Source: Hoyosella sp. YIM 151337 (GTDB taxonomy: Bacteria; Actinomycetota; Actinomycetes; Mycobacteriales; Mycobacteriaceae). Taken from it: a DNA stretch of 64,000 nucleotides. The notes beneath the pieces are model-generated. The model was not told where the DNA came from. It did no database searches and saw only the letters and a program-made list of their open reading frames with translations. Position 1 is the stretch's first letter. Every line of letters begins with the position of its first letter. Of this stretch, positions 52,615 through 61,200 are shown piece after piece. The stretch covers positions 124,001 to 188,000 of the forward strand of contig NZ_JAPEIQ010000021.1 of NCBI RefSeq assembly GCF_026041215.1, given 5' to 3'. Position numbers and translations under genes: made by a program.

Positions 52615-53346
52615 TCAATCTTGTCCGAGTTCGCCGTGGCGGTTGACGATTGTCTGCGCGATCTCGATCAGCTTGACGTTCATGTGCTGGGAGGTCTCTT
52701 TCAGCACATTGAACGCTGCATCGGCGCTGCAGCCTTGCCGACTCATGAGGATGCCTTTCGCTTGCCCGATCACGTCACGGCTTTCGATTGCTTGCTTGAG
52801 ATGGTGTTCCCGGAGCTGACGGTAGGTGACAGCGTCAGTGTGTGCGAGCGCAAGTGAGGCGTACGAGGACAGCACCAGAGCAGTGGTCATGTCCTCTTCG
52901 GAAATTCCAGCCCTCCGGGTGGAATAGACGTTCAGTGCGCCGGGCGGGTGCACGCTGCGGGGGCCCGGCTCAAGCGTTACAGAGAGCAGTGCAGCGATAC
53001 CAAGCCGCGCAGCGGGTGGCCCGAAACGCGGCCAGCGCGCGTCTGCGCCTATTTCCGAGCTGTGGATGTATCCAGGGCCGTTTTCGCGGGCGCATTCGAC
53101 GCACGGTCCTTCGCCAGTGGAGTACTGAACGTGATCGAGTTCGGCACAGACATCACTGGTTGCGACCGGGGTGTAGTACTTACCTTCGCTGTCACGCAAT
53201 GTGACGCTGACGAAATCTGCGCCGTCAATAAGCAGCTTCGCGTTGGCAATGACATGCTCGGCTACGTCGGCCGCTGTGTCTGCCTGTTTGAGCAGCGCCT
53301 GGGTCAAGCTGCTGTACATCGCTTGAAGCTCCTCGAACCGCTCCAC
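52615..53346 (-). CDS. GAF-ANTAR domain RNA-binding antiterminator
   Basis: 243 residues. GAF domain about 20-160 (DFVSVTLRDSEGKYYTPVATSD, STGEGPCVEC); ANTAR domain about 185-240 (AIESRDVIGQAKGILMSRQGCSADAAFNVLKETSQ). ANTAR proteins bind paired hairpins in mRNA and prevent termination. This GAF-ANTAR layout is common in Mycobacteriales (Rv1626/Rv2884-type relatives have receiver domains instead). Cys residues in the GAF domain may take part in sensing. It is a single-gene unit. Confidence 0.88.
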   Translation of the reverse strand: MERFEELQAMYSSLTQALLKQADTAADVAEHVIANAKLLIDGADFVSVTLRDSEGKYYTPVATSDVCAELDHVQYSTGEGPCVECARENGPGYIHSSEIGADARWPRFGPPAARLGIAALLSVTLEPGPRSVHPPGALNVYSTRRAGISEEDMTTALVLSSYASLALAHTDAVTYRQLREHHLKQAIESRDVIGQAKGILMSRQGCSADAAFNVLKETSQHMNVKLIEIAQTIVNRHGELGQD

Positions 53347-53559
53347 TCGCTGACCTCACTTCGCTGTTCGACGTTAGGGTTCCGCATTCCACCACGGCGC
53401 CTGGCGTGAACGGTTCGCTCCGAGTCTAGTCGTTTGGTGCTTCTGTGTGATCCCAGCAGCGCGAGCCCGGCAAAATGATTACCCGGCGTGCATTGTGACA
53501 ATGACCGTTGTAATATTCTGTCGAGCATAGGCCCGACTCAACGAGGAGTACGCGTCGTC

Positions 53560-54480
53560 ATGGCTACACCCGATGCAACGATGAAGTTGCTTACCAGTGA
53601 CGTCCCTGTCAGCGACAATGTCGCGCTGCACGCCCGCAAGGTCAGCTTCGACTTGAGCGATCTGCCCCTGCACTACGTTCCGCACGACGCATTCGCGACA
53701 CACGTGCTGAACGTCCTCAATCTTCTCCTTCCCGCAGGTGAAGAGTGGTTCGTCGAAACCTTCAAAGAGGCTCTGCCGCTGATTCAGGACGAGAAGCTTC
53801 GAGAAGACGTCATCGGCTTCATGGGCCAAGAAGCGATGCACGCACACGCGCACTCCGGGATCCGCCACCTCCTCCGCCGCAAGGGTATCGATACCGCGCC
53901 GTTCCTCGACCAGGCGCACTGGATTTTCGAGAGCGTACTCGGGGAGCGCCCGGTCAGCGGGCTGCGGCAGCGAAACTACCTGGTCGAGAAACTCGCCATC
54001 ATCGCGGCGCTCGAACATGTTTTCGCGTTCCTTGGCGATTGGGTTCTTAACGCCGACGGTCTCGACCGGGCGGGTGTCCACCCCACGATTCTCGACCTGT
54101 TGCGATGGCACGGCGCCGAAGAGGTCGAGCACCGCATGGTGGCGCACGAAACCCTGCACTACTTCGACAGCAGCTACTTCCGACGCGCACGCGCCCAGCT
54201 CATCGCCGGCCCGGTCCTGATCTTCCTCTTCTGGCGGGGTACGCGATTTCTCATGAATGCTGACCCCGAGCTGGTGGCTATGCCCGAGAACGAGAAAAGA
54301 ATTTTCTGGCGCAACTTCGTCAAGGCAACCAAGCGCGGTGTGCTGCCCTCGATGCCACACCTGATCACGCGCATGGCCCAGTACTTCGCACCGAAATACA
54401 GCCCCGGAAACGTGGGCGATACCGCACAGGCTGTTGCCTATCTCGCGTCGTCCCCCGCAGCGAAAGCGGCGGAACAATGA
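53560..54480 (+). CDS. Ferritin-like putative di-iron protein (Metal_hydrol/PF10118 family)
   Basis: 306 residues annotated in this family as a predicted metal-dependent hydrolase. The sequence shows a ferritin-like ligand pattern: Glu62, Glu91-x-x-His94, Glu152 and Glu188-x-x-His191 on four helices, as expected for a di-iron centre. The next gene overlaps by 4 bp and encodes a flavin/[2Fe-2S] reductase, which argues for an oxygenase or desaturase role rather than hydrolysis. The ATG at 53560 gives the family N-terminus; GAGGAG lies about 11 bases upstream. Confidence 0.8.
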   Translation: MATPDATMKLLTSDVPVSDNVALHARKVSFDLSDLPLHYVPHDAFATHVLNVLNLLLPAGEEWFVETFKEALPLIQDEKLREDVIGFMGQEAMHAHAHSGIRHLLRRKGIDTAPFLDQAHWIFESVLGERPVSGLRQRNYLVEKLAIIAALEHVFAFLGDWVLNADGLDRAGVHPTILDLLRWHGAEEVEHRMVAHETLHYFDSSYFRRARAQLIAGPVLIFLFWRGTRFLMNADPELVAMPENEKRIFWRNFVKATKRGVLPSMPHLITRMAQYFAPKYSPGNVGDTAQAVAYLASSPAAKAAEQ

Positions 54481-55565
54481 AACTGCTGCACCGCCCGCCG
54501 GGCGCGGTGCCGCGTGCCCTGTCGAGAGCGCGAACTGACCGTGTCCTCTCCGCGTTCGGATTTGCGGCCGAAACGCTGTGGCTGCGCCGCGTCACGGCAT
54601 CCGATTACCGCGCGAAGCGGAAAGCTGCACCACTTGACCATGTGCTCCACCTTCAGCTCATCGGCCGTACCGTGGTCGCGCACGACGAAGACGTCGTCCA
54701 ATTGACGTTCGCTGCCCCCGACGGCAGCCCCCTCCCCTTGTGGCAGCCTGGATGCCACCTCGACGTGCATCTGCCGTCCGGGCGCCGGCGTCAGTACTCG
54801 CTATGCGGCGACCCGCAAGATAACCACAACTACCGTATTGCTGTCCGGAAGATCCCGGACGGTGGTGGCGGTTCACTCGAGATGCATGCGCTGCCGCTCG
54901 GGGCCACCGTGGAGCTTCGCGGCCCGAAAAACGGGTTTCCGTTCGTCCCGCGTGATCGAATGCTCTTCGTCGCTGGCGGTATCGGGATCACCCCGATTCT
55001 GCCGATGGTGCGGGCAGCACAGCGGCTCGGCATCGACTGGCAGTTCGTGTACTGCGGACGGACGTTGCAAACGATCCCGTTCCTCGGCGAAATCGAGTCG
55101 TGGGACCAGGCCCGGGTGATGATTCGGCTCGACGAGGAGCACGGCACCCCATCAGCAGCCGGTCTTCTCGCTGTGGCTCCTGAGGCCGACGCCGTCTATG
55201 TGTGCGGGCCCCCGCCCATGATCGACATGCTGCGGGCCGCAACCGTGGACTCCACAGTGTCGTTCCACGCGGAACGTTTCAGCGCCCCGGCGGTTCGTAA
55301 CGGCCGCCCATTCGAGGTGCAGCTCGCGAGTACGGGCGAGGTGCTGGCCGTACCAGCCGACGCTTCCGCACTCGCAGTGATCCGGCAGCGCCAGCCTGAT
55401 GTCGCGTACTCATGTCAGCAGGGATTTTGCGGTTCCTGCAAGGTCCGCGTGTTAAGCGGCACTCCAGAGCACCTGGACACACGCCTCACCGACGACGAGC
55501 GCAGCGACTCGATGCTTATTTGTGTGTCACGCGCACAAACTGCCCGCCTCGTGCTGGACATTTAG
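54477..55565 (+). CDS. Ferredoxin reductase with C-terminal [2Fe-2S] domain
   Basis: 362 residues. FAD domain about 60-150 with R-R-Q-Y-S-L-C-G-D; NAD domain with FVAGGIGITPILPM and VYVCGPPPMIDML; plant-type [2Fe-2S] domain with Cys ligands in C-Q-Q-G-F-C-G-S-C and a fourth in MLICVS. This order is that of phthalate dioxygenase reductase-type proteins. About 50 extra residues lead the protein. The ATG overlaps the di-iron gene stop (ATGA), so both are made together; it should pass electrons from NAD(P)H to that protein. Confidence 0.9.
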   Translation: MKLLHRPPGAVPRALSRARTDRVLSAFGFAAETLWLRRVTASDYRAKRKAAPLDHVLHLQLIGRTVVAHDEDVVQLTFAAPDGSPLPLWQPGCHLDVHLPSGRRRQYSLCGDPQDNHNYRIAVRKIPDGGGGSLEMHALPLGATVELRGPKNGFPFVPRDRMLFVAGGIGITPILPMVRAAQRLGIDWQFVYCGRTLQTIPFLGEIESWDQARVMIRLDEEHGTPSAAGLLAVAPEADAVYVCGPPPMIDMLRAATVDSTVSFHAERFSAPAVRNGRPFEVQLASTGEVLAVPADASALAVIRQRQPDVAYSCQQGFCGSCKVRVLSGTPEHLDTRLTDDERSDSMLICVSRAQTARLVLDI

Positions 55566-55608
55566 AACTTCACCTCAATGCACCGGCCAAAGCTGGAACC
55601 ATGGGGGC

Positions 55609-56613
55609 ATGGACCCTGTCGACGCGCTGCGTGAGGTCGCGTTCTGGCTCGAACGGTCACGCGCTGAAACCCATCGAGTCCGGGCTTTTCGGCGCGCCGC
55701 GGACGTGGTCGCTGCCCTGCCAGAAGCAGAGCGCGAGAAGCGGCGCCGCGCCGATTCGTGGACCGGGCTTTCTGGTGTCGGGCCGAAAACCGCACAAGTA
55801 GTCAAAGAATCATTCGACGGCATTCCCGCCTATCTGCGCGACCTTCGCGACGCCGCAGAACCTATCGGGCTGGGTGGTCACGAGCTGCGTGCTGCCCTGA
55901 AAGGCGACCTGCATACCCATTCCAACTGGTCTGACGGCGGCAGCCCGATCGAGGAAATGATGCGTCGCGCAAAGTTGCTCGGGCACGAGTACTGCGCATT
56001 GACAGACCACTCCCCGCGCCTCACCATCGCAAACGGCCTCTCCGCGGAACGGCTGCGCACCCAGCTGACGATAGTTCGCGAACTCAACGAAACTCTGGCG
56101 CCGTTCCGGATTCTCACCGGCATTGAGGTCGACATCCTTGATGACGGCGCACTCGACCAGGATGAGGACTTGCTCGCCGAACTCGATATCGTGGTTGCGA
56201 GCGTGCATTCAAACTTACGAGCCGAGCGCGGCGCGATGACACGACGCATGGTGCGTGCGGTCCAGAATCCGAACGTCGATGTGCTGGGTCACTGCACTGG
56301 CCGCCTCGTTGAAGGGGGCCGTGGCACCCGCCCGGAATCGAAGTTTGACGCGGAGAAGGTGTTCACGGCGTGCCGGGAATATGGGACGGCAGTAGAGATC
56401 AACTCGCGGCCTGAGCGCCGGGACCCGCCGAGACGGCTTATTGATCTTGCCCTGGACATCGGGTGCTTGTTCAGCATAGACACCGACGCCCACGCGCCCG
56501 GGCAGCTCGACTGGCTGGGTTACGGATGTGAGCGTGCCGCCGAGCGAGGCGTCACGTCAGAACAGGTCATCAACACGTGGCCGCGAGAGAAACTGCTCGA
56601 ATGGGCTCGTTGA
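55609..56613 (+). CDS. Helix-hairpin-helix/PHP-domain protein (PolX C-terminal-like)
   Basis: 334 residues. A helical N-terminus with an HhH-like W-T-G-L-S-G-V-G-P-K-T-A (about 50-62) leads a PHP domain holding all metal-ligand motifs: GDLHTHSNWSDG, LTDHSPR, GIEVDIL, VASVHSNL, GHCTGRL and DTDAHAP. It resembles the exonuclease/phosphatase end of family X DNA polymerases but has no polymerase domain. Possible 3'-5' exonuclease or DNA-end phosphatase. ATG at 55609 chosen by homology. Confidence 0.85.
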   Translation: MDPVDALREVAFWLERSRAETHRVRAFRRAADVVAALPEAEREKRRRADSWTGLSGVGPKTAQVVKESFDGIPAYLRDLRDAAEPIGLGGHELRAALKGDLHTHSNWSDGGSPIEEMMRRAKLLGHEYCALTDHSPRLTIANGLSAERLRTQLTIVRELNETLAPFRILTGIEVDILDDGALDQDEDLLAELDIVVASVHSNLRAERGAMTRRMVRAVQNPNVDVLGHCTGRLVEGGRGTRPESKFDAEKVFTACREYGTAVEINSRPERRDPPRRLIDLALDIGCLFSIDTDAHAPGQLDWLGYGCERAAERGVTSEQVINTWPREKLLEWAR

Positions 56614-56650
56614 ATTCGCGCTAGCAGCCAGCACACCGCAGAATAGGTTA

Positions 56651-57988
56651 ATGCCGGACCGCGGATTCACTCCTACGCAGCTCGCGGCGCGAGCCGCCTA
56701 TCTGCTGCGCGGCAACGACCTGGGCACAATGACCAGCGCCGCCCCGCGCCTCTACCCGCACATGTGGAGCTGGGACGCCGCGTTCGTCGCGATTGGCCTC
56801 GCACCGCTCAGCGTGGAGCGCGCGGTGGTAGAACTCGACACGCTGCTCTCCGCGCAGTGGCGCAACGGGATGATCCCGCACATCGTCTTCGCCAATGGGG
56901 TCGATGGCTATTTCCCGGGCCCGGCGCGGTGGGCGTGCCGCGACTTAGCAGCACATGCACCACTGGGTATGCAGACGTCCGGAATCACCCAGCCGCCTGT
57001 CCACGCCATCGCGGTGCAGAAGATTCTCGACCACTCACGCCGGCACGGACGCACCACTCGCGCGATCGCCGAAGAGTTCCTCGACCGCCGCTGGCCTGAT
57101 CTGATGCGGTGGCACCGCTGGCTTGCCAACGCCCGCGATACCGGCGGGAACGGCCGCATCACGCTCTTCCACGGCTGGGAATCCGGAATGGATAACTCGC
57201 CGCGCTGGGATTCCACGTACGCGCGAGTAGTGGCTGGGGTGGTACCTGCCTACACCCGGGAAGATCTTGTGCACGTGGCCGATGCATCACATCGTCCCAG
57301 CAACCGCGAATACGACCGCTACCTGTGGCTCCTGGAGGAAATGAAAGCGGCGCGATACGAGGATGCCGAACTCGCCCAATCAATGAGCTTCGCGGTCGAA
57401 GATGTGTTCGTCAGCGCGATTTTCGCCATGGCATGCGAGGTCCTCGCCATCATCGGTGAGGACCACTCAAAACCCCACTCTGATGTGCGCGAGTTGCACC
57501 ATTGGGCGGAGCGGTTCCGCAAGGGCGTGGCACAAACCGCCGACGCCCGTAGCGGAGCCGCGCGCGATTATGACTTGCGCAACGATTCGTGGATTCAGAC
57601 CGAAACCCTCGCGATGTTCGCGCCACTTATCTGCGGCGGTCTTGACCGCGAGACGGAACGCGCGCTTCTGCGGACATTCGAGGGGCCGAAGTTTTGCGGT
57701 CATCCCGATCTGCGTTATGCAGTTCCTCCGTCGACGTCTCCAGTTTCGCGTGACTTCCGTCCGCTGGAATACTGGCGCGGACCGGTGTGGCCAGTAATGA
57801 CGTGGCTTTTCTCGTGGGCTTTCGGCCGCCGCGGATGGGCTGAGCGCGCATACCTGCTGCGGGCCGAAGGATTGCGCCAAGCCAGTGACGGCAGCTTCGC
57901 CGAGTACTACCAGCCGTTCACGGGGGCCCCGCTTGGCAGCATGCAGCAGTCCTGGACAGCCGCCGCTGTGCTCGACTGGCTGGGGTAA
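56651..57988 (+). CDS. ggh: Glucosylglycerate hydrolase (GH63-like)
   Basis: 445 residues, the same length as the characterised mycobacterial glucosylglycerate hydrolase. The (alpha/alpha)6 barrel is entered at MWSWDAAF (Asp42); likely catalytic residues are Asp181 in HGWESGMDNSP and Glu418 in SFAEYYQ, within one position of those known in Mycolicibacterium hassiacum. It releases glucose from glucosylglycerate, a compatible solute made under nitrogen limitation. No synthesis genes are nearby. Confidence 0.88.
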   Translation: MPDRGFTPTQLAARAAYLLRGNDLGTMTSAAPRLYPHMWSWDAAFVAIGLAPLSVERAVVELDTLLSAQWRNGMIPHIVFANGVDGYFPGPARWACRDLAAHAPLGMQTSGITQPPVHAIAVQKILDHSRRHGRTTRAIAEEFLDRRWPDLMRWHRWLANARDTGGNGRITLFHGWESGMDNSPRWDSTYARVVAGVVPAYTREDLVHVADASHRPSNREYDRYLWLLEEMKAARYEDAELAQSMSFAVEDVFVSAIFAMACEVLAIIGEDHSKPHSDVRELHHWAERFRKGVAQTADARSGAARDYDLRNDSWIQTETLAMFAPLICGGLDRETERALLRTFEGPKFCGHPDLRYAVPPSTSPVSRDFRPLEYWRGPVWPVMTWLFSWAFGRRGWAERAYLLRAEGLRQASDGSFAEYYQPFTGAPLGSMQQSWTAAAVLDWLG

Positions 57989-58017
57989 TTTGTCAATCGC
58001 GTTGTAGCATCGGGGAT

Positions 58018-58458
58018 GTGACCCGCGCCACCGCTGCACAAGACCCCTCGGCATCTGCGCTTGCGCTGCGCGTCCTCGTTTACAGCGATGACGCCAACAC
58101 GCGGGAACAGGTTAAGGTGGCGCTCGGACGGCGTCCACACCCTGATCTTCCGCAACTCGAGTTCCTCGACGTCGCTACGGCGCCCGTCGTCATCAAGAAT
58201 CTCGATGCGGGCGGCATAGACCTGATGATCCTTGACGGCGAGGCGGTTCCGTACGGTGGAATGGGCCTCGCAAAGCAGTTGAAAGACGAGATTGATCCCT
58301 GCCCACCAGTAGTTGTCATTACCGGACGCCGGGACGACAAGTGGCTCGCAAAATGGTCACGCGCCGAAGCGGCGGTCCCGCACCCGATCGATCCGGTGGA
58401 ACTGACCGAGACGGTGACGCGACTACTGCGCGAGCGTCACCGACCTCCGGAGATGTAG
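58018..58458 (+). CDS. Receiver-domain protein (Rv3143-like)
   Basis: 146 residues with only a receiver-like fold: VLVYSDDANTREQVKVAL (acidic pocket), the phospho-Asp in LMILDGEAVP, and VVITGRRDD. There is no output domain. In Mycobacterium tuberculosis Rv3143 lies two genes upstream of nuoA; here nuoA is 4.4 kb downstream, with six genes between. GTG start at 58018. The 3' end overlaps the convergent CBS gene by 22 bp. Confidence 0.82.
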   Translation: MTRATAAQDPSASALALRVLVYSDDANTREQVKVALGRRPHPDLPQLEFLDVATAPVVIKNLDAGGIDLMILDGEAVPYGGMGLAKQLKDEIDPCPPVVVITGRRDDKWLAKWSRAEAAVPHPIDPVELTETVTRLLRERHRPPEM

Positions 58459-58868
58459 CTTTCGAGCTGCTCACGGTCGTCTTCGAGTTCGTTGATTCGG
58501 CTCTTCACCACGTCACCGATGCTGACAATGCCGATCAGCTCACCCTCAAGCACAACAGGCATGTGCCGCACGCGGCGCTCCGTCATGATTTCCGCGAGGC
58601 TGTTGACGTGGTCGCTGGGTACGCAACTGACCACGTCGGTCGTCATGATCGCAGATACTGGTGCGTTCAGCACCGCCGCTCCGTTCTTGTGGAGCTTTCT
58701 GACGATGTCGCGCTCGGAGACAATCCCGATGACGCGCCCCTCCTCAACGACGACCATGGCGCCGACGTTGTGTTGCGCGAGGGCACCGATCAGCTCTGAC
58801 ACTGTCGTCTTCGGGTCCGCCGTCGCGACGTTCGACCCTTTGTTCCGAAGCAAGTCCGAGATCCGCAT
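58437..58868 (-). CDS. Tandem CBS-domain protein
   Basis: 143 residues made of two CBS repeats (VAMVVVEEGR...GIVSERDIVRKL type motif in the first, RHMPVVLEGELIGIVSIGDVVKS in the second). Such free-standing CBS pairs bind adenine nucleotides. ATG at 58868, with AAGAGGTG upstream; longer readings lack similarity. Ligand and target unknown. Confidence 0.88.
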   Translation of the reverse strand: MRISDLLRNKGSNVATADPKTTVSELIGALAQHNVGAMVVVEEGRVIGIVSERDIVRKLHKNGAAVLNAPVSAIMTTDVVSCVPSDHVNSLAEIMTERRVRHMPVVLEGELIGIVSIGDVVKSRINELEDDREQLESYISGGR

Positions 58869-58960
58869 CTGAGTCACCTCTTGTTCTCGCCCGCTTTGCC
58901 TGCTATTCAGGCTAGCGACGTTCGAGGGTATCCGGGAACGGGACACGCAAAACAGTCCGT

Positions 58961-60043
58961 TTAAGTCCAGGTGAGCACCGGCTGGATGACCCGCCCGGCG
59001 CGCATGTCGGCAACAGCTTCGTTGATCGCAGTGAACGGATACTTCACGATTAGCTTGTCGATGGGGAACCGGCCCCGCCCATGTTCGCGGAGCAGTTGCG
59101 GAACGAATTCCTGCGGTAGTGCATCACCTTCCGTGCACCCTCGGAGCGTTTTGCCTGCGAGCATGACCTCGCTGACGTTGATCAATGCGTGCGTGTCACC
59201 AAGCCCGACGACCACCAACGTTCCACGTGAATCAAGAGCGGAAAGGGCGTCCGCTACGACACTGCTTTTCCCCGTGGTGTCGAGGGCACAACCGGCGCCA
59301 CCAGCAGTTGCCTCATGGACGCGGCTTACGATGTGGGGGCCCGGCTCGAAGACCGCAGTCGCCCCGAGCTCACGCGCGAGTTGCCGTCGGGACGGCACGG
59401 GATCGACCGCGATGAGTGTCTTAGTACCGCGCATCCTGGCTGCCAACAGTGCAGACAACCCCACTGCCCCGGCACCGAAGATCACGAGTGAATCGTCCGG
59501 AGCAAGCTTCAACACGTTGAGCACCGCTCCAGCCCCGGTCTGGAAGCCGCACCCCAGGGGAGCTGCGATCGCCAGGTCAGGCACGTTTTTTGCGACAACC
59601 ACGTTGTTCTGTGAGGTGATGACGTGCTGCGCGAAGCTGGACTGGCCAAAGAACGCGCCGTACAGCGGTGAGCCGTCGCGGGTGAGCGTTGGACTGCCGT
59701 CCGCCCGGAATCCAGATGCATTGATCTGCTGCATCTTCGAGCAGTATCCCGGCACTGCCGCGCGGCAGTGCCGACAAGAGCCGCAGTAGCCGAAGCTCAA
59801 GAGAACCCGATCTCCCGGACGGACGTGGGACACCTTGGCGCCAGTGCGTTCAACAATTCCCGCACCCTCATGTCCATACACCGCGGGCGCGGGAACTTTC
59901 GCTTTGAACGTGAGATCCGTATGACAGATCCCGGCTGCAACAATCCGGACTAGCAATTCGTCCGGCCGGATCTCATCGAGTTCGACCGGCGTAAGGGTGA
60001 ACGGCGCGTCAGGTGCCGTCGACAGTGCCGCGAGCGTCTTCAT
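58961..60043 (-). CDS. NAD-dependent zinc alcohol dehydrogenase (aryl-alcohol type)
   Basis: 360 residues. Catalytic zinc site in GICHTDL and GHEGAG; structural zinc cysteines in GYCGSCRHCRAAVPGYC; the dinucleotide fold has IFGAGAVGLSALL. The G-C-G-F-Q-T-G motif places it with aryl- or long-chain alcohol dehydrogenases. The start overlaps the GXWXG-protein stop by 4 bp. With the aldehyde dehydrogenase 1.1 kb away it could oxidise an alcohol to an acid, controlled by the divergent TetR. Confidence 0.88.
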   Translation of the reverse strand: MKTLAALSTAPDAPFTLTPVELDEIRPDELLVRIVAAGICHTDLTFKAKVPAPAVYGHEGAGIVERTGAKVSHVRPGDRVLLSFGYCGSCRHCRAAVPGYCSKMQQINASGFRADGSPTLTRDGSPLYGAFFGQSSFAQHVITSQNNVVVAKNVPDLAIAAPLGCGFQTGAGAVLNVLKLAPDDSLVIFGAGAVGLSALLAARMRGTKTLIAVDPVPSRRQLARELGATAVFEPGPHIVSRVHEATAGGAGCALDTTGKSSVVADALSALDSRGTLVVVGLGDTHALINVSEVMLAGKTLRGCTEGDALPQEFVPQLLREHGRGRFPIDKLIVKYPFTAINEAVADMRAGRVIQPVLTWT

Positions 60044-60510
60044 CCGACGCGGGAGAGGGCGAAGTAGAAGTGCTGGCCGCCGGGAGTCACGTTCTTCCCG
60101 TTCATGATTCCGAAAAGCGTGTGCTCATCAATCCGTTTGAAATGGTCGAATACGGGCATCGAGTCATAAACCATCGTGGCGGTCACCTCGCCGCGGAATT
60201 CGACATTCCACAAGCTGGCCTCGCCCTTCATCGTGGTCGTGTTGGAGTAGAGCGTCCCGTCCTCGCGGCGGCAGATGAGTGGCTTGGCGTCGAGCAGCGA
60301 GAGAAACGACTTTCCGTACCAGCGGATCTTGTTGAGCTGCCCGCACAGTGGGTGACCGGTCGCGAACTCGCTGCCTTTCCATTCACCCAGGATTTCCTCC
60401 GCGCGCACTCTCGGCAGCGCAGTCCAGATGGTGTCCAGCTCGGCCGGATCGACGGCGCCCTTTAGGCGGAGCAACTCGTCAAAGCGGCCCCGGGCTGCGG
60501 CCACATTCAT
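60040..60510 (-). CDS. GXWXG/DUF4334 domain protein
   Basis: 156 residues. The GXWXG domain is shown by EILGEWKGSEFATGHPL, followed by the W-Y-G-K-S-F region; DUF4334 follows (Y-S-N-T-T-T-M-K-G-E-A, then FDHFKRIDEHTLFGIMNGK). It is often found beside alcohol dehydrogenases in actinobacteria; it may be a small-molecule-binding beta-barrel protein. ATG at 60510 fits the family. First gene of an operon with the alcohol dehydrogenase, facing the TetR gene. Confidence 0.85.
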   Translation of the reverse strand: MNVAAARGRFDELLRLKGAVDPAELDTIWTALPRVRAEEILGEWKGSEFATGHPLCGQLNKIRWYGKSFLSLLDAKPLICRREDGTLYSNTTTMKGEASLWNVEFRGEVTATMVYDSMPVFDHFKRIDEHTLFGIMNGKNVTPGGQHFYFALSRVG

Positions 60511-60524
60511 CGCATACTCCCTTC

Positions 60525-60542
60525 CCGAACCTTTTGGTTCGG
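60525..60542. promoter_or_regulatory. TetR operator, site 1
   Basis: CCGAACC-TTTT-GGTTCGG, a perfect 7-bp dyad 14 bp upstream of the GXWXG-protein start. Same half-sites and spacing as site 2. Confidence 0.7.
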
Positions 60543-60560
60543 ATTCGGGTGCAACGCTAC

Positions 60561-60580
60561 GCCGAACCAAACGGTTCGGC
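60561..60580. promoter_or_regulatory. TetR operator, site 2
   Basis: GCCGAACC-AAAC-GGTTCGGC, a perfect 8-bp dyad centred 37 bp from site 1, about 3.5 helical turns. It would cover the -35 region of the tetR promoter (TAGAGT -10 at 60586-60591, leaderless GTG at 60598). Confidence 0.7.
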
Positions 60581-60597
60581 AAGAGTAGAGTGACCGT

Positions 60598-61200
60598 GTG
60601 CGAGCAGCAGGAGAAGCGACCCGAGAACGGATACTTGCCGCCGCGGTCGGTGAATTCGCCGAATACGGCTTCGCGGGTGCACGAATCAATCGCATCGCTG
60701 CCCAAGCGCGAGCTAGCAAGGATCGGCTTTACGCCTACTTCGAAAGCAAAGATGATCTCTACGCTGCTGTCACCGCACGCTGGGTCGCGGAAACCGTCGG
60801 CGAAGCCGCACTCAGCGCTGCAGACTTGCCCGGATACGCCGGACGGCTATTCGACAGCTTCCTCACCCACCCGCGCAACCTGCAACTGCAAATGTGGATC
60901 GAGCTTGAGTCACCAGATGTCCTGCACCGCCCCGGTCACTATCGAGACGCGTGGGAAAACAAGCTCACCGAAATCCGGCGCGGACAGGCAGAAGGCGTGA
61001 TCGACCCCTCTTGGCACGCATCCGACTTACTTCTCATCCTCACGGATGTCCCGCGGACGCTCGCCAGTGCAGTGCTGCTCGCGGAAAAACGAGCAGGCGA
61101 AAACCTGGCTGCGCTGCGTGCGTCCCGCCGCGCGGCAGCTGTGGAAGCCGCGCGGCGGCTGACCACCAACGCCGCCGCGCTCTCACAGACCCGGAGGTGA
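60598..61200 (+). CDS. TetR family regulator of the divergent alcohol dehydrogenase operon
   Basis: 200 residues. TetR helix-turn-helix at about 9-55 (ILAAAVGEFAEYGFAGARINRIAAQARASKDRLYAYFESKDDLY). GTG start, probably leaderless. Two matching dyads lie in the divergent 87-bp gap, so it most likely represses itself and the GXWXG-alcohol dehydrogenase operon. The 3' end overlaps the aldehyde dehydrogenase reading by 18 bp. Confidence 0.88.
   Translation: MRAAGEATRERILAAAVGEFAEYGFAGARINRIAAQARASKDRLYAYFESKDDLYAAVTARWVAETVGEAALSAADLPGYAGRLFDSFLTHPRNLQLQMWIELESPDVLHRPGHYRDAWENKLTEIRRGQAEGVIDPSWHASDLLLILTDVPRTLASAVLLAEKRAGENLAALRASRRAAAVEAARRLTTNAAALSQTRR

Noticed and set aside
52541-52857. Two overlapping plus-strand open frames opposite the ANTAR gene
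   Set aside because: They are antisense to the conserved ANTAR domain and have no similarity of their own.
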